This document shows, piece by piece, positions 50,706-64,000 of a stretch of 64,000 nucleotides of DNA. The notes beneath the pieces are model-generated. The model was not told the DNA's origin, searched no databases, and saw nothing but the letters and a program-made list of their open reading frames with translations. This DNA comes from Torymus aiolomorphi (lineage: Eukaryota > Arthropoda > Insecta > Hymenoptera > Torymidae). Numbering within the stretch: the stretch's first letter is position 1; each line of letters begins with the position of its first letter. Location of the stretch: contig CM070874.1 of the NCBI GenBank assembly GCA_036365515.1, positions 95,638,942-95,702,941 on the forward strand, written 5' to 3'. Made by a program: the position numbers and the translations under genes.

Positions 50706-51426
50706 TAGAAAAATTGCCAGCTCGTGTGATTTTTACAAAATGGTTAATTTATAAAAATGAGAAAACATTGATCACCCTTCGATTAAAAGCTAATGTAAAA
50801 CAATACTTTTTTTTCAAACGAGAAATATATAACACACGAAACGCATTACATTAGTCTCTTTTGTCGTGGTAAAAGAAAGTCCGTCGTTATTAATGGCCGC
50901 TTGATCGCGGAGAAATGGAAGTTCTCAACGTGTCATTTAGCGAAGCATATGTAAGATTATAAGTGCCTTGCGTTGTTCTGGATCGTGTTGAGAGCCTATG
51001 TTAGACCTCTCCAAGCCGAAGCGGACAAATATTTGCGGTCAAAAGTACGCGTGAAATCGCGCCGCGACGGACTTGCAAATCTCCATTACTTTTAATTAGT
51101 GTTATTATTTATTCGGATGCTCACTAGCCGCAACTAAAGGTGCATGGCCGTCCATGATGATAAATTGCGCCATCTATTCCTTCGAAATCAAATCTTGCCG
51201 GGAAACAACAGTTTTTGGCGTATTTCTTTCTAATGGTAATCAATACAGTTCATTCGAGAACATGAGAAAATGAAGGTGAAGAATGGAAGGAAATATGCGA
51301 GGCCGAGAAATCTCCAACGTCGAATAAAAAGCTTCCGCTCTCTACGGTCTGTGTGTACGCACAATGTCGTACTACTGTGTATGCTTGAAGTGCCACGACC
51401 TTACGCGTTTGATCCTTACGTTGCAG

Positions 51427-51459
51427 GTTGAAAGAGACCGAGCCACCCATCGAACGAGC
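51427..51459 (+). CDS. dnc: candidate 33-nt dunce microexon
   Basis: A 33-nt segment is bounded by a ttacgttgcag acceptor and a GC|GTATGT donor. Its first G completes the AG left by the UCR1 exon (Arg). It then reads LKETEPPIER and ends with GC, so it starts and ends in the same phase and adds 11 residues without shifting frame. Joined, the protein would read SSIASE-R-LKETEPPIER-A, exactly at the junction where UCR1 otherwise goes straight to HGEDL. An in-frame cassette here could change the spacing between the PKA site and the rest of UCR1. The splice sites and phase are seen; use as an exon is inferred. It could be a chance pair of splice-like signals. Confidence 0.6.
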
Positions 51460-53552
51460 GTATGTACTCGATCTTATTATATTTACTCTCTTTTTACTTT
51501 TATTTTTCTCCATTCTTTTTTTCTTTACTTTTGGCTCTTTCGCTTACACCGCGCGTGCACACACCGTGTGCACACGACTCTTTTTACTTTTTTATTATTA
51601 TTCTTACTGCTCCCACGCGTCCGTGTGTATGCTTATGTAAACCTCTTTCTTTTGCCTCTTCGACGACCACTTGCACGCTTGTAGGTGTGTTGCGTGTGCG
51701 TGCGTGTGTATGTACGCCTCTCCTCGCGTAATACACGTTTTGCATGATCTGTTTTGTAAGTGTCGTTGCGAGCTTCTTTCTCTACTATTCCTCTCTTTCC
51801 TTATTATTGAACGCTCTCTTATATTCCGCTGCAATGCTTGCGTGACAAAGGCGCTTTTGTATATTTTCCCGAGTATCTTAGAGCGCTTCTATTTTTTTAT
51901 TATTATAGCCTTATATGTACAATATTTTTGTGGATGTATTTTTTTCTTCAAAGAATAAAGACAAATGTTTACCTGAAGCTAGTGTAGAATTATAAGTTGA
52001 ATAAAATCAATCTTTATCCTATTTACTTATGTTAATTTCCAAGAATCCATAGTTTGTTAGCCATTTCTGCTTGTTCCTTGCAACCTTTAAAAACATATTA
52101 AATTGACACCAAAAGAATTCAAAAACTTGCAAAATACAAAATAAAATTCAACATTAGGCAGGTTAAGACTAACTTATAACGCTTTACATTAAAGCCGACA
52201 AAGTATTTTTTCGTCTCAAAGGAACTACACGAACGTCATCGATAACTGGTAAGAAAAGTGCGAAGTGAATGTAAAACCAATATCAAACAGTAGTAAAAGG
52301 AACGTTCGAGCTTTAGTGTCACGTAGTATAAACTGATCAGCAATCACGTCATGTTTTATGGATTCCCGTAGAATCATCGTTCGTCAATTCAGTATAGCTG
52401 GTTCTAACCTTGATAATCTGCACTCCAATAGTTTCTAGAGGGCAACGAGGAAAAATAGGAGAGTGCACATAGAACGTAATATATTTTACCCCTGGGAAAT
52501 GCCTTATTGTGTATTTTTAAAAAAGAAAAGCACCAGCCCGTAAATTTAGGAAATGCCGATATCTCCTCTGATTAGCAGGAAAGTTAGAAAATACCTATCG
52601 CTGCTTTATGCAAGTTATTTACGCAAGTAGATTACTTGGAGTCTAGTAAGCCGGCGTTCTAGTGCACTCTCTGCGTGCATCTACTTACACACGTTTAGAA
52701 CGCTGCCCACGTTATCGGGCAAACTTTCATGGAACTTTTTAGATTCTTCTCGGTTTAACAAGTTTTTTAATTTGAGTTGATTAACAGTACCTTATGTATA
52801 AAAATACGTAGATATATAGTAGGTTACTTGGCATAAATGTTTAAAAAGATGGGGTTCAATACTGAGTAGGTAAAGGAGAAACGTTCACGGCGTTCCATTT
52901 TCATTCTACTAAGACTGTTAAAAACCATATTCATCTAAACAAATATTATTTAATAACTGCAATAAAATCAATGGCGAGGTAGAAGATTACATATTTATAA
53001 AATCGAAAGTTAAAAACATATAATCTTAGAGACGATGTAAGTACATTAACCTACTCGATTTAAGGTATTATTTTCTGAAAAAATACCCGGTCAACTTAGT
53101 CATATTTCTTTCTTGCCTCATTAAATTTCCACCATAAATAACCCGGAATAAAGCCATTCCAGGAGCGGGAGCATTGGAAAAGAAAAGAGGCACATTGTTG
53201 CATAAAGAATTCCGACGCACGTTACACACCCGTAAACATACTAATAATGTATCGCTACGCATGCGCGCATGTAAGAAACGCGGTGGCATCGAACCCCCAA
53301 AAGATCCAAACGTATATACGCTTAATTCCTATGTGTATATATGTAAAAGCACGTGGAAAACGAGAGCATGGAAATGCGTTATATATATACAGGGCAGTAG
53401 TCATACCCGGCGGCGTTCCGCGCGCGCCTTCTGCATTCCCCGGGCGCCGTAAATCGTCGGGCCGCATCCTTTTGCACTTCCCGCGGACGATCCCCGAGAC
53501 ACGTACGTGTATGTGTGAGAGGTCAAGAATGGCAAGCGGGGAGAAAAGATTT

Positions 53553-53554
<2 letters not shown>

Positions 53555-53598
<44 letters not shown>
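53555..53598 (+). repeat. (AG)n tract
   Basis: About 22 AG units, purines on the + strand. Confidence 0.95.
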
Positions 53599-53600
<2 letters not shown>

Positions 53601-56089
53601 CACGCGCTTCCGGCATTTTTTCGAGGGGCGTTTACTGGACTGAGGACGGACCCTATGTTGAACTGTCGTCTGTCTTGTGAAATTTATGATTTGTTTTTTT
53701 TTCTTTATGTCCCTCTTCAGAAGCGATTAATTTTTAAGGAAGCGCGAGGGGTACGCTAATTTTTTTATTTACGCGATAAGGTTCGGGTGATGGGGACTTT
53801 AAGCGACGTATTCAATTTTCTGGCTTCGTAGATGGCAATTTATTATTTTCAAATGGAACAGTTTTCATATGAATATTAAAAGACATGACTGACAGATAAT
53901 TGTCTTTTTTTTGTTCATGTATCCCGCGTGTTAATGTATTTTTATGACAGTGCATTTATATTATTTTCAACTTCTACAACTGCGATTATTCTTCGACTTT
54001 TTAATATGACCTATAGCTCGCATATACATATACCTATTCGCTGTACAAAAATAATGATTAAAATATAGTCGACCTCGTTTATTGTCCCTGAAAAAAGTTG
54101 TAACGCCAAACAGGCAGCATTAGAAACACGCAAAATACGAGGGGAGTATACCTGCGCGACCCGAGCGGCAAAAGTCAATGAATTAGACATATGCGGGGTA
54201 GGCAAACATTGGCAATCTATCTGTCGGACCTTGACTGAATTTTTTTCGGAACTCACGCCCCGCTTACTCTCAAGGGTAAGGGAGCGTGAGAGAAAGGGAA
54301 AGTGGAATTCTGTTTCGAATTCGTGTGCTCGCGCGTGATTTGGAAAGTGATATGGGTCACAGAATAAACTTTTGAGGTATAAATCGAACGAAACTATGGA
54401 GTTTCTTCATTGAGTTCAAATTTAGTGGAAGCTAAACTATTAAATTCTAAATGAAATTCTTCTCAAAGAATTGCGTTGGATTGCAAGTAGTAAGAAATTT
54501 CTTTTTGAAAATTCAAGGTAACGTTATATTGATGTATAAGAAAAACTCTACCTCGAAAACAAATTATATATTTTTACATTTTTATTAAATTTAGATTACA
54601 ATCACTGTACTTAATATCATTTTCATATTAAAACATTCATTTCCTTTCCAGTAAAAGAGATTTTAATTTCATATCTTTGAAATTTAAATTACGTAATAAG
54701 TATTATGTAGATTTCGATATTTCAATTGTAAATAACAAGCTTACTGTTATACTAAAATCTCATTCGATATTTTGCAATTTCTAACCCCGCCGCATATCGA
54801 GCTAAAAATACTTGTTTGAGAAACTCAAGACGCTCGTCGTCTTCTTATGCGTTTCGTGAACCAAAATTCAAATAGGAAATCGATCGCTCTTCCGCTACTC
54901 CCAATCCGGGGACAAAAAGTTAATCCGAAAAATCCGCCACTCTCATCCCCAAAAAGAAAGAAGAGGAAAGGAAAAAGCCTCGCTGGCGAGTTTTGATCAA
55001 TACCACGCACCCGAGGGCACGTACGTACCTACATACATCCCAGTCGCAGGCGCGCAAGTCCTTAGGCGATCTCGCGACGATGGCGTGACGCGGGGCGGTT
55101 GGCCCTGCGCGATATCCCACCGGCGGGTGTCAAGGCGCCCGCCACCGCCGTGGCTATTTATTGCACCGGGAGCTGATGACCCCGCGGCTACTCGTCGCGC
55201 AAATGTGTGTGCGCGCGCCTGTGTGTGCCGGCGCAGGATGGATGGCCGCGAAAAGTCGATTTCAAATGTGAAGCTCAGCAGGCCGAGGGGAGAGACGTTG
55301 GACGTTCATGCGCGCTTCGATTTCGTCGCGTATACGACGAGGGGAGAAAGTTTAGCGGCTGTGACGTCGTTCGATGCGAGGGCAAAGTAGTTTTTGCCGA
55401 TTTGGTTTGGAGATTAGGAGAATTTGAGGGAGTTAGTTAGTTGAGCAGAATTAATACCTTTCGTGCAGGCAAGCTTTGCAAATGTCAGGCGTCAATCATG
55501 TGCTTTGTTTTATAATGACTGAGAGCAAAACATTCGATAATTTGACCAGTCGATACTTAATGCTAGGTAAAATTTTATTTTCTTTTACTTGCAGCATTTT
55601 TTACCTTTCAAACATTTTAACCTACTTACTATAATTATATAGTAGTATACCTTGTTACGACGAAACTTATTGTCAACAAACTAAGCAAATTACGCATAGT
55701 CTGAGTTACAAGCACCGTAGTTTATGAGTTCAAAATGTTGTTAAGATCCTCTAGTGAATGTTGCGTTTTATTATGGTATAAAATATTTCAAAATTCTATA
55801 TAACTATATTACCTTGCGCTGAATCAGATACTTTTATTCGTCAGTTATATGTATATCTATAGCAATGGCTTAATTATGTTCAACGCAACACAATTCCATG
55901 GAAAAGGACTGTACTAGTTAATTTAAAAAACCCTGAATTATTGTGAACATACATATAAAATCAAGAGCAGTAGAATCAACTCAAACAGGATTATTTCCAC
56001 TGGGTGTGGGGATATTGGTACTCGTTGAAGTGAATGTTCACGGTTACTGCTACTAGTAGCTGACAGGAGAAACTCACTCGAAACGTGAT

Positions 56090-56091
<2 letters not shown>

Positions 56092-56166
<75 letters not shown>
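56092..56166. repeat. (GT)n tract abutting a foldback element
   Basis: About 37 GT units with one GA interruption, running directly into the poly-G end of the element at 56167. A short GT tract resumes at the other end (56599-56611), as if the element had inserted into a microsatellite. Confidence 0.95.
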
Positions 56167-56167
<1 letters not shown>

Positions 56168-56598
56168 GGGGACGGGTCTAGAGTTTCGACGATTCACTAT
56201 AAAATTGAAGTCAACTGTAGACGTTTTTCAGTTCGACACATGGTAATGCCGATTGTTCTTAATTTCGAAATTTTAAATTACGAAAATCCTATTTTCGAAT
56301 GTAGCAGTTCACCTACTGTCCAAAACATCGAATTTCATCAATACGATCTCAAAGCAAATATAACCTGTTTCTAATGATTTATTTCGAAATGTCTATATTG
56401 TACCCCTATTAAAATTCTATTATGAAATTCAATGTTTTGGACAGTAGGTAAAGTGATACATTCGTAAATATGATTTTCGTAATTTAGAATTTCGAAATTA
56501 AGAACAATCTGCATTATCATATGTCGAACTGAAAAACGTCTATAGTTGACTTCAATTTTATAGTGAATCGTCGAAACTCTGGACACCCCCCTCCCCCC
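56167..56598. mobile_element. poly-G/C-ended palindromic element, copy 1
   Basis: Begins with a G run, then agtttcgacgattcactata; ends with the inverted tatagtgaatcgtcgaaact, ggac and a C-rich run. The arms of about 165 bp include aattcgaagtcaac-like and acctactgtccaaaacatcg segments, matched in reverse on the right. A unique loop lies at about 56340-56425. No transposase. Confidence 0.92.
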
Positions 56599-57357
56599 GT
56601 GTGTGTGTGTATTTGAATAAAAAAATTAGTTTTTTTTTTAAAAGACGAAAAGAAATTGATTACAAAAACCAAATACGTTGCTGACGTTTGAATAGTAATG
56701 TTTTATTTGGAAAACTATCAGTTTCAATGCTTTTAATCAAAAATATCATTTTGCAGAGTGGAAGCCTATTTATAATTTCTGTGCGTATCTACTCATCGGT
56801 ATCCGTGAATGTTTGGCTCGATCGTTCATGCTGACGTCATTTATTGCGATTGAAAAATATTTTAGTTTTAGCTTGAAAATAATGAATATCAAGATTTAAA
56901 ATAAATGAAAAATTGTGACATTTTAGATATATGGTTGAAACAAATATCACCAGTTTCAAATTACTGCAAATGGAAAAATGGAGGCTTTGCACACATTCCA
57001 GGTTTTAATAACTTTTTGAGAGTTTCGTAATAAAAAGTAATATTTCTTATGAAGTATTTTATGAAGTCAAATATTCATAACTAAGTACTTCGTACACGTG
57101 GACGCTGAGCTTCAAAAACACAAGCTAAATATAAAATGGGTAGAGGGCCGTTGGTATTTAATTGCGTTTTTATATTTCATGCTCCTTTGACTTGGTGTAC
57201 TAAATAAATAAAATAAATATTTCTCTTACATAATGTTCGACTCTGAAATAATATGTCCGTGAATTAAAATCAGTCGAGTTTGACAGAAAATATTTCATTC
57301 GTATTCGAAAAGTGTTTGATCTTCGTACGTTTTATCAAAGATTAAAATACCATGTTT

Positions 57358-57792
57358 GGGGGGGGGGGGGGTCAAAAGTTTAGACGACTCACTTGAAAAT
57401 TGAAGTCAACTATAGACGTGCTCGGTTTCGATATAAGCTACTGCAGATTGTGCAAAATTTCGAAATTCTAAATTACGAAAATCATATTTTCGAATGTAAC
57501 AATTCACCTACTGTCCAAAACATCGAATTTCATTAATAGAATTTTAATAGGGATACAATAAACATATTTCGAAATAAATCATTAGAAACAAGTTATATTT
57601 GCTTTGAAATCGTATTGATGAAATTCGATGTTTTGAACAGTAGGTGAATTGTTAGATTCGAAAATATGATTTTCGTAATTTAGAATTTCGAAATTTTGCA
57701 CAATCTGCAGTAGCTTATATCGAAACCGAGCACGTCTATAGTTGACTTCAATTTTCAAGTGAGTCGTCTAAACTTTGGACCCCCCCCCCCCC
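57358..57792. mobile_element. poly-G/C-ended palindromic element, copy 2 (opposite orientation)
   Basis: Starts with 14 G, then gtcaaaagtttagacgactc, and ends with the inverted gagtcgtctaaactttggac and 13 C. It shares cctactgtccaaaacatcg, aaattacgaaaatc and the loop with copy 1, but the loop reads in the reverse direction, so the two insertions are in opposite orientation about 760 bp apart. Confidence 0.92.
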
Positions 57793-58313
57793 ATGTTTCT
57801 ATTATGACTGTTTTAAAACAAATGCAAACATATATATCTAAGAGGATTTCTCCATCCGTATTTGGTCGCACACGTATCGGCCTTGCAGTCAGTTAACACA
57901 GCTGAGCGAACAAATGGCCCTTCAAACCGTCTCACAGTACAGCCTCGTGAGCCAAACTTCGGGAACTCGGCATAAATCCGGTCACGAAACCCTCCGAATT
58001 GAATTCCTCGATTGTCCATCGATAAGGGAAAGAAAAAGGGAAAGCACGAACAACTTGGACGCGTGCTCCCTGAAAACGCTATCTCCGGGCCGGCTGCTAT
58101 AATCAGACAGGGCTAACGCGATTTGCCTGCACCGGAGATTACAAGGCACAGCGCGCACGCGCGCGAGCAAACCTCATTAAATTCCCTGCGCTGGAGGGAA
58201 AAGCGACTCCCGTGTACCGAATAATAGAACGCGCCCTTAGCGCGCGTAGCACAAGGATGCACCGGCCGAAAGTGCTTGGTAGGCCGAACTATCGCGTGAG
58301 AATCGGGAGGGCG

Positions 58314-58317
<4 letters not shown>

Positions 58318-58382
<65 letters not shown>
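58318..58382 (+). repeat. (AG)n tract
   Basis: About 32 AG units, purines on the + strand, in a CpG-rich patch. Confidence 0.95.
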
Positions 58383-58385
<3 letters not shown>

Positions 58386-58849
58386 CAATGGAAATTACGA
58401 TTTTCCACTTTTAGATTGATTAGGCGCGATTGCGCTCGAGGTGCCCAATGGCAATGGGGATGGATGTTTTCCGCCGTCGATGCCAGGGACTGATAGTCGC
58501 TGCTTGCCTCGTATGGGCGTTATCGCAAGCAGGTGCGTGCGGAAACGCGACAGAGACAGAGTGATGGTCGCGAAGCTTATTGATTTTCAGGAAATGTAAA
58601 TTTACAGTTGGGAGCAAGGGCGTGGAACGCTGATTGGGCGAAGATTAGAGCCGATTATGGGGGAACAGCAAAACGAGCAAGATTAAACGTCGGGAGTAAA
58701 ACCCAATGGCTATTGAGCTTTCAAGTTACTTGTAGTTGATTGAAAAGGTGAACGCAGGCTCTGTAAAGATTAAACTATTAAAACTAGGAAATGGATATAT
58801 TTTTAGGATTGTCTGATCATATACGTCTATTTCTACTTAATGTATACAT

Positions 58850-59169
58850 ACAAGGAGTGACTCCTGCTTCTGAATCGTTTTTTGGTACTTGAAAATGAAG
58901 TTTGCTACCTTTAGCTTGATCTCACAGGCCATTGCTAGTGATACATACGATTCTGCAATCAAAATCACTAGTATTTGAGAAGTTATAAGTAAGTGTTTAG
59001 GTATAAGCATTTTTCGCTATAGAAAATAGATAATTTTGATTGCAAAATCTTATATATTCCTATCAAGCGCCTATCAAACTAATGGTAGTGTAATTTATTT
59101 CCAAATACCAAGAAATGATTCTCAAAGTTTTATCGAATCCGTTTCTCGAAGACCGGAGTTACTCCTTGT
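58850..59169. mobile_element. 320-bp inverted-repeat element
   Basis: Ends ACAAGGAGTGACTCC and the inverted GGAGTTACTCCTTGT, with inner inverted pairs such as attctgcaatcaaaat and attttgattgcaaaat. AT-rich, no coding. Palindromy is looser than in the neighbouring elements, suggesting an older insertion. Confidence 0.75.
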
Positions 59170-61398
<2,229 letters not shown>

Positions 61399-62772
61399 GT
61401 TGTTAAAATGTTTTTTATTTTAAAAAAGCAAAATAAAAGCTCGTTTCATTTTCTTCCTTTAGGATCTTACGTTGAGTTTTTGAGATGGAATATTTACTAT
61501 TTGAAAGAGAACCTTCAATAAAATAAAATAAAATTTTTTTTTTAAGAATCCTTAGCGTTCTGATTTTCTGAATCAATAATTCATACAATCATTATTTGAA
61601 TATAACAAGAAAAAATGAAAATTACACTGCGATGTTTGGTTTCACGAAGTAAAATTTTAATGACGACATTGAATGCTTTAATAACAAAGTCGTTTACTAA
61701 AGTGCGATACACTCTAAATTTGTTCTTATTTCTGCAGTAATTTGTTGGTAATATATAAGATAAGATCGCAAAAACTTTTACAACCTGACACAAATTACTG
61801 TGGATATTCGACATATTCGAATCGGACAGATCAATAATCTTAACTACATTTAAAATCGTTTCCGGACACTTCATCATTCAGAACCACGATGGCACTCTGA
61901 AATTTTGGGAAAGCGAGCCATACATTACCGCTGTCTAGTCTATGAATCAATACGCATAAATCAACGTCGACTCACTCGCACTGCTCTCTCCATCGAAAAA
62001 TCCAAAGCAAACATCAGCGACTCACACCCCCGAATTTCATAAAGACACACACATAGCCTTTCTCGAGCTGAACCGTCAGCCCGCCGAGTCATCAGTATAG
62101 CTGTATACATCGGTATAGGCTCGGCCTCGTCCTTGGCACATGCACAGGGCCTTGGCGCCCTTCTTCGGAATGCCTGTCTCTCCCTCCCTCGCGCGTCGAC
62201 GTGCATCGATCCCTCCCCTTTTCTCCGGTCGCGTGTGCGTCACCCAAGTGTGTGTGTGTGGGTATGGTTATATGTACGTGTGCCCGAGTATAGCAGTCCC
62301 TCTATGTGCGCGAAGCGTATAGCGTTCGGTCGCACGCCCGCCTGATCGAATTCGGAATGAGGGTATCGACATGCGTCTGGATGACGGTGTGTGCGTGCGT
62401 GAATTATTGTGTTAGGTAGGACGTTTAGGAATTGGTATTTTGTTGAGAAAATTATGGCTGAACTCGAGGCTTTTCGTGCCAGAAATTCGTGGCGCCTTGT
62501 TGTAGCTTTCGTTTTCCAACTCGTGTAATTCGATCGATAAACTACGTATGATTTCACAATCTTTCTGTGTAACCGTTATATTCTATTTTAACAATTTTTA
62601 AACTATATGGATGTGAGCATCCTTTGGTCATCATAAAGCACGCTTTATTCATAATTAAACAAATTTTTACGAATTATTTTTATCCAATGTAAATGTAACT
62701 CCAATATTCAGTAACAAATTTTTAAAAACTTCGAGTATTTGTGGATCCCACTAGATTTAAACTAATTACCAA

Positions 62773-63021
62773 CCCTGGTAGAAAAGTTAACGACATGTTG
62801 GCTAATTGTTGGTTAATTTTGGAGATAAAAACGTCACATTATTTCGTTGTTAAAGATAAATATTTAATTTTCGTTCATAAGAATATATTCTACTGTCAAT
62901 ATTTGAACATGTAATTATAATTTTCGATACTTTTAATAAGATTTAAATATTGATTTTGGTCGAAAATGCTTCCATTTGGTTAATACGTTAACCAATAAAA
63001 ATGGTTAGTTTTCTATCAGGG
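62773..63021. mobile_element. CCCTGGTAGAAAA-ended MITE
   Basis: CCCTGGTAGAAAAGTTAAC on the left and the inverted TTAGTTTTCTATCAGGG on the right, with inner gttggttaa / ttaaccaa pairs. The end motif is shared with the element at 43618-44235 and with a lone end at 59475. Confidence 0.8.
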
Positions 63022-64000
63022 AACGTATAACGTTATTGTAACAAGTAAAAAGATACAATCACACGAACAGTAGAAGATAACAAAATGCAATCTTTCTGGT
63101 AATGTACAAATCTCGCCAGTGTATAAAACGAACAGTACGTCACAAATATATTCAGCTACAAACAGATCATTTAACGCTATTACGCTCATCGCTTTCTTTC
63201 GTGCCCGCGTCGATTCGTGCTCACCCCCATTTCCGTACTAATTCGAGTAATAGTTTTAATGTTGACTATATCTTATCCAGATAACGGTTATGTTACGGCA
63301 AATAAAACTTCGTGGATGCTATAGAAGTTCCCTTAATCTGACCAAATATTACACCACAATGGAATTCCGTTAAATCGGCCAGATATTATTTTTGAAACTA
63401 CATATGCTTTTGTATTACAGTTGCTACAACGCTATTACGAAAATTAGTTTTCGAACTTATGGAAAGATCATCAATATTAATAAGAGACTTAATAATGTGA
63501 TTATTATACGTAATTTTGTAAATAATAGCAAAAACTAGTTGTAGAATATGTATAATGCAGTAATGAATTGTTGTATCGCAGAATAACTTGTCTCTTTTGA
63601 AAATAAAATTCATTTGTTGCATTGATTCTACAAACATAGCACTTACATAGGCAGTAATTTTTTCAAGAATAGCCTGCAAAAGCCAATATTTGTTGCTCAT
63701 AATAATTGACCTCATTTACTTAAACAAATAGAAATGATTTTTCTTTCAATTTTGTTAAGTATTCTTTTCTTTTTATTCTTATCTTTATTTTCTTTCAATC
63801 TTGTTGAGTATCTAATGATAAAACTAGGAATTCGTTGACAGAATTTCACAAAATGACATCTTCAAACATTAATCCGATCGTCAGAACTCATGCACATATA
63901 TGGTACCCCAATCAAATGCATGTGCCCGAAAGCCAGCTCTAATCGGGATTCGAGAAAGCGAATAAAGGTACTAGCCGGATAAAGATCGGGACTGCGCGGA
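63022..64000. other. intronic or flanking, nothing recognised
   Basis: AT-rich sequence to the end of the window; no PDE4 exon was seen. Confidence 0.5.

Larger units (their letters stand above)
47395..51426 (+). other. dunce intron, 4.0 kb
   Basis: Intron between the UCR1 exon (donor GTAAGA) and the candidate microexon. It is mostly AT-rich with a slightly CpG-rich patch at 48300-48780 and 49150-49320. The only structured insertion I see is the CACTG-ended element at 49940-50705. If the microexon is not used, this intron runs past the end of the window. Confidence 0.65.

Noticed and set aside
55085..55390. Possible dunce exon in the CpG-rich patch
   Set aside because: Its translation does not match UCR1, UCR2 or catalytic PDE4 sequence, and phases do not fit the upstream exons in any obvious way.

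Overview
The window looks like one long stretch of an insect nuclear genome, most likely a hymenopteran (wasp, bee or ant). The evidence is AT-rich introns broken by CpG-rich islands that are not depleted, long (GA)n and (CA)n tracts, many short foldback transposons, GT-AG introns, and a recognisable insect-type PDE4 gene. Nothing looks bacterial: there are no operons, ribosome-binding sites or rRNA.

The only gene I can support is dunce (dnc), the cAMP-specific 3',5'-cyclic phosphodiesterase of the PDE4 family, on the + strand. Three coding exons are visible: a long GC-rich isoform-specific N-terminal exon (about 27090 or 27293 to 28359), the diagnostic UCR1 exon (47206-47394), and a candidate 33-nt in-frame microexon (51427-51459). 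Phases agree: the N-terminal exon ends with two bases of a codon that the UCR1 exon completes, and the UCR1 exon also ends with two bases that the microexon completes. The rest of UCR1, UCR2 and the catalytic HD domain are not seen and should lie downstream of 64000. The introns here are at least 18.8 kb, 4.0 kb and 12.5 kb long.

Upstream of 27 kb I see no convincing coding exon. It holds a 288-bp satellite at 281-1320, GC/CpG-rich promoter-like islands (about 2.0-3.1, 5.0-6.0 and 7.7-8.3 kb), a long (GA)n tract, and AT-rich sequence. It may be intron or 5' flank of the same gene.

The rest is non-coding DNA crowded with palindromic, MITE-like elements. I count 16 inverted-repeat elements from 79 bp to 1.67 kb, several with flanking TA dinucleotides. 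They include a pair in opposite orientation ending in poly-G/poly-C, two members of a CACTG-ended family (one carrying a tRNA-like sequence), two very large palindromes at 32.3-33.9 and 36.7-38.2 kb, and an element holding a 30-bp minisatellite. Two hammerhead-ribozyme-like motifs (54-92 and 46221-46258) share the same layout and recall those of Penelope-like retroelements. Because most of the foldbacks lie in introns of one gene, its primary transcript should form many long hairpins.
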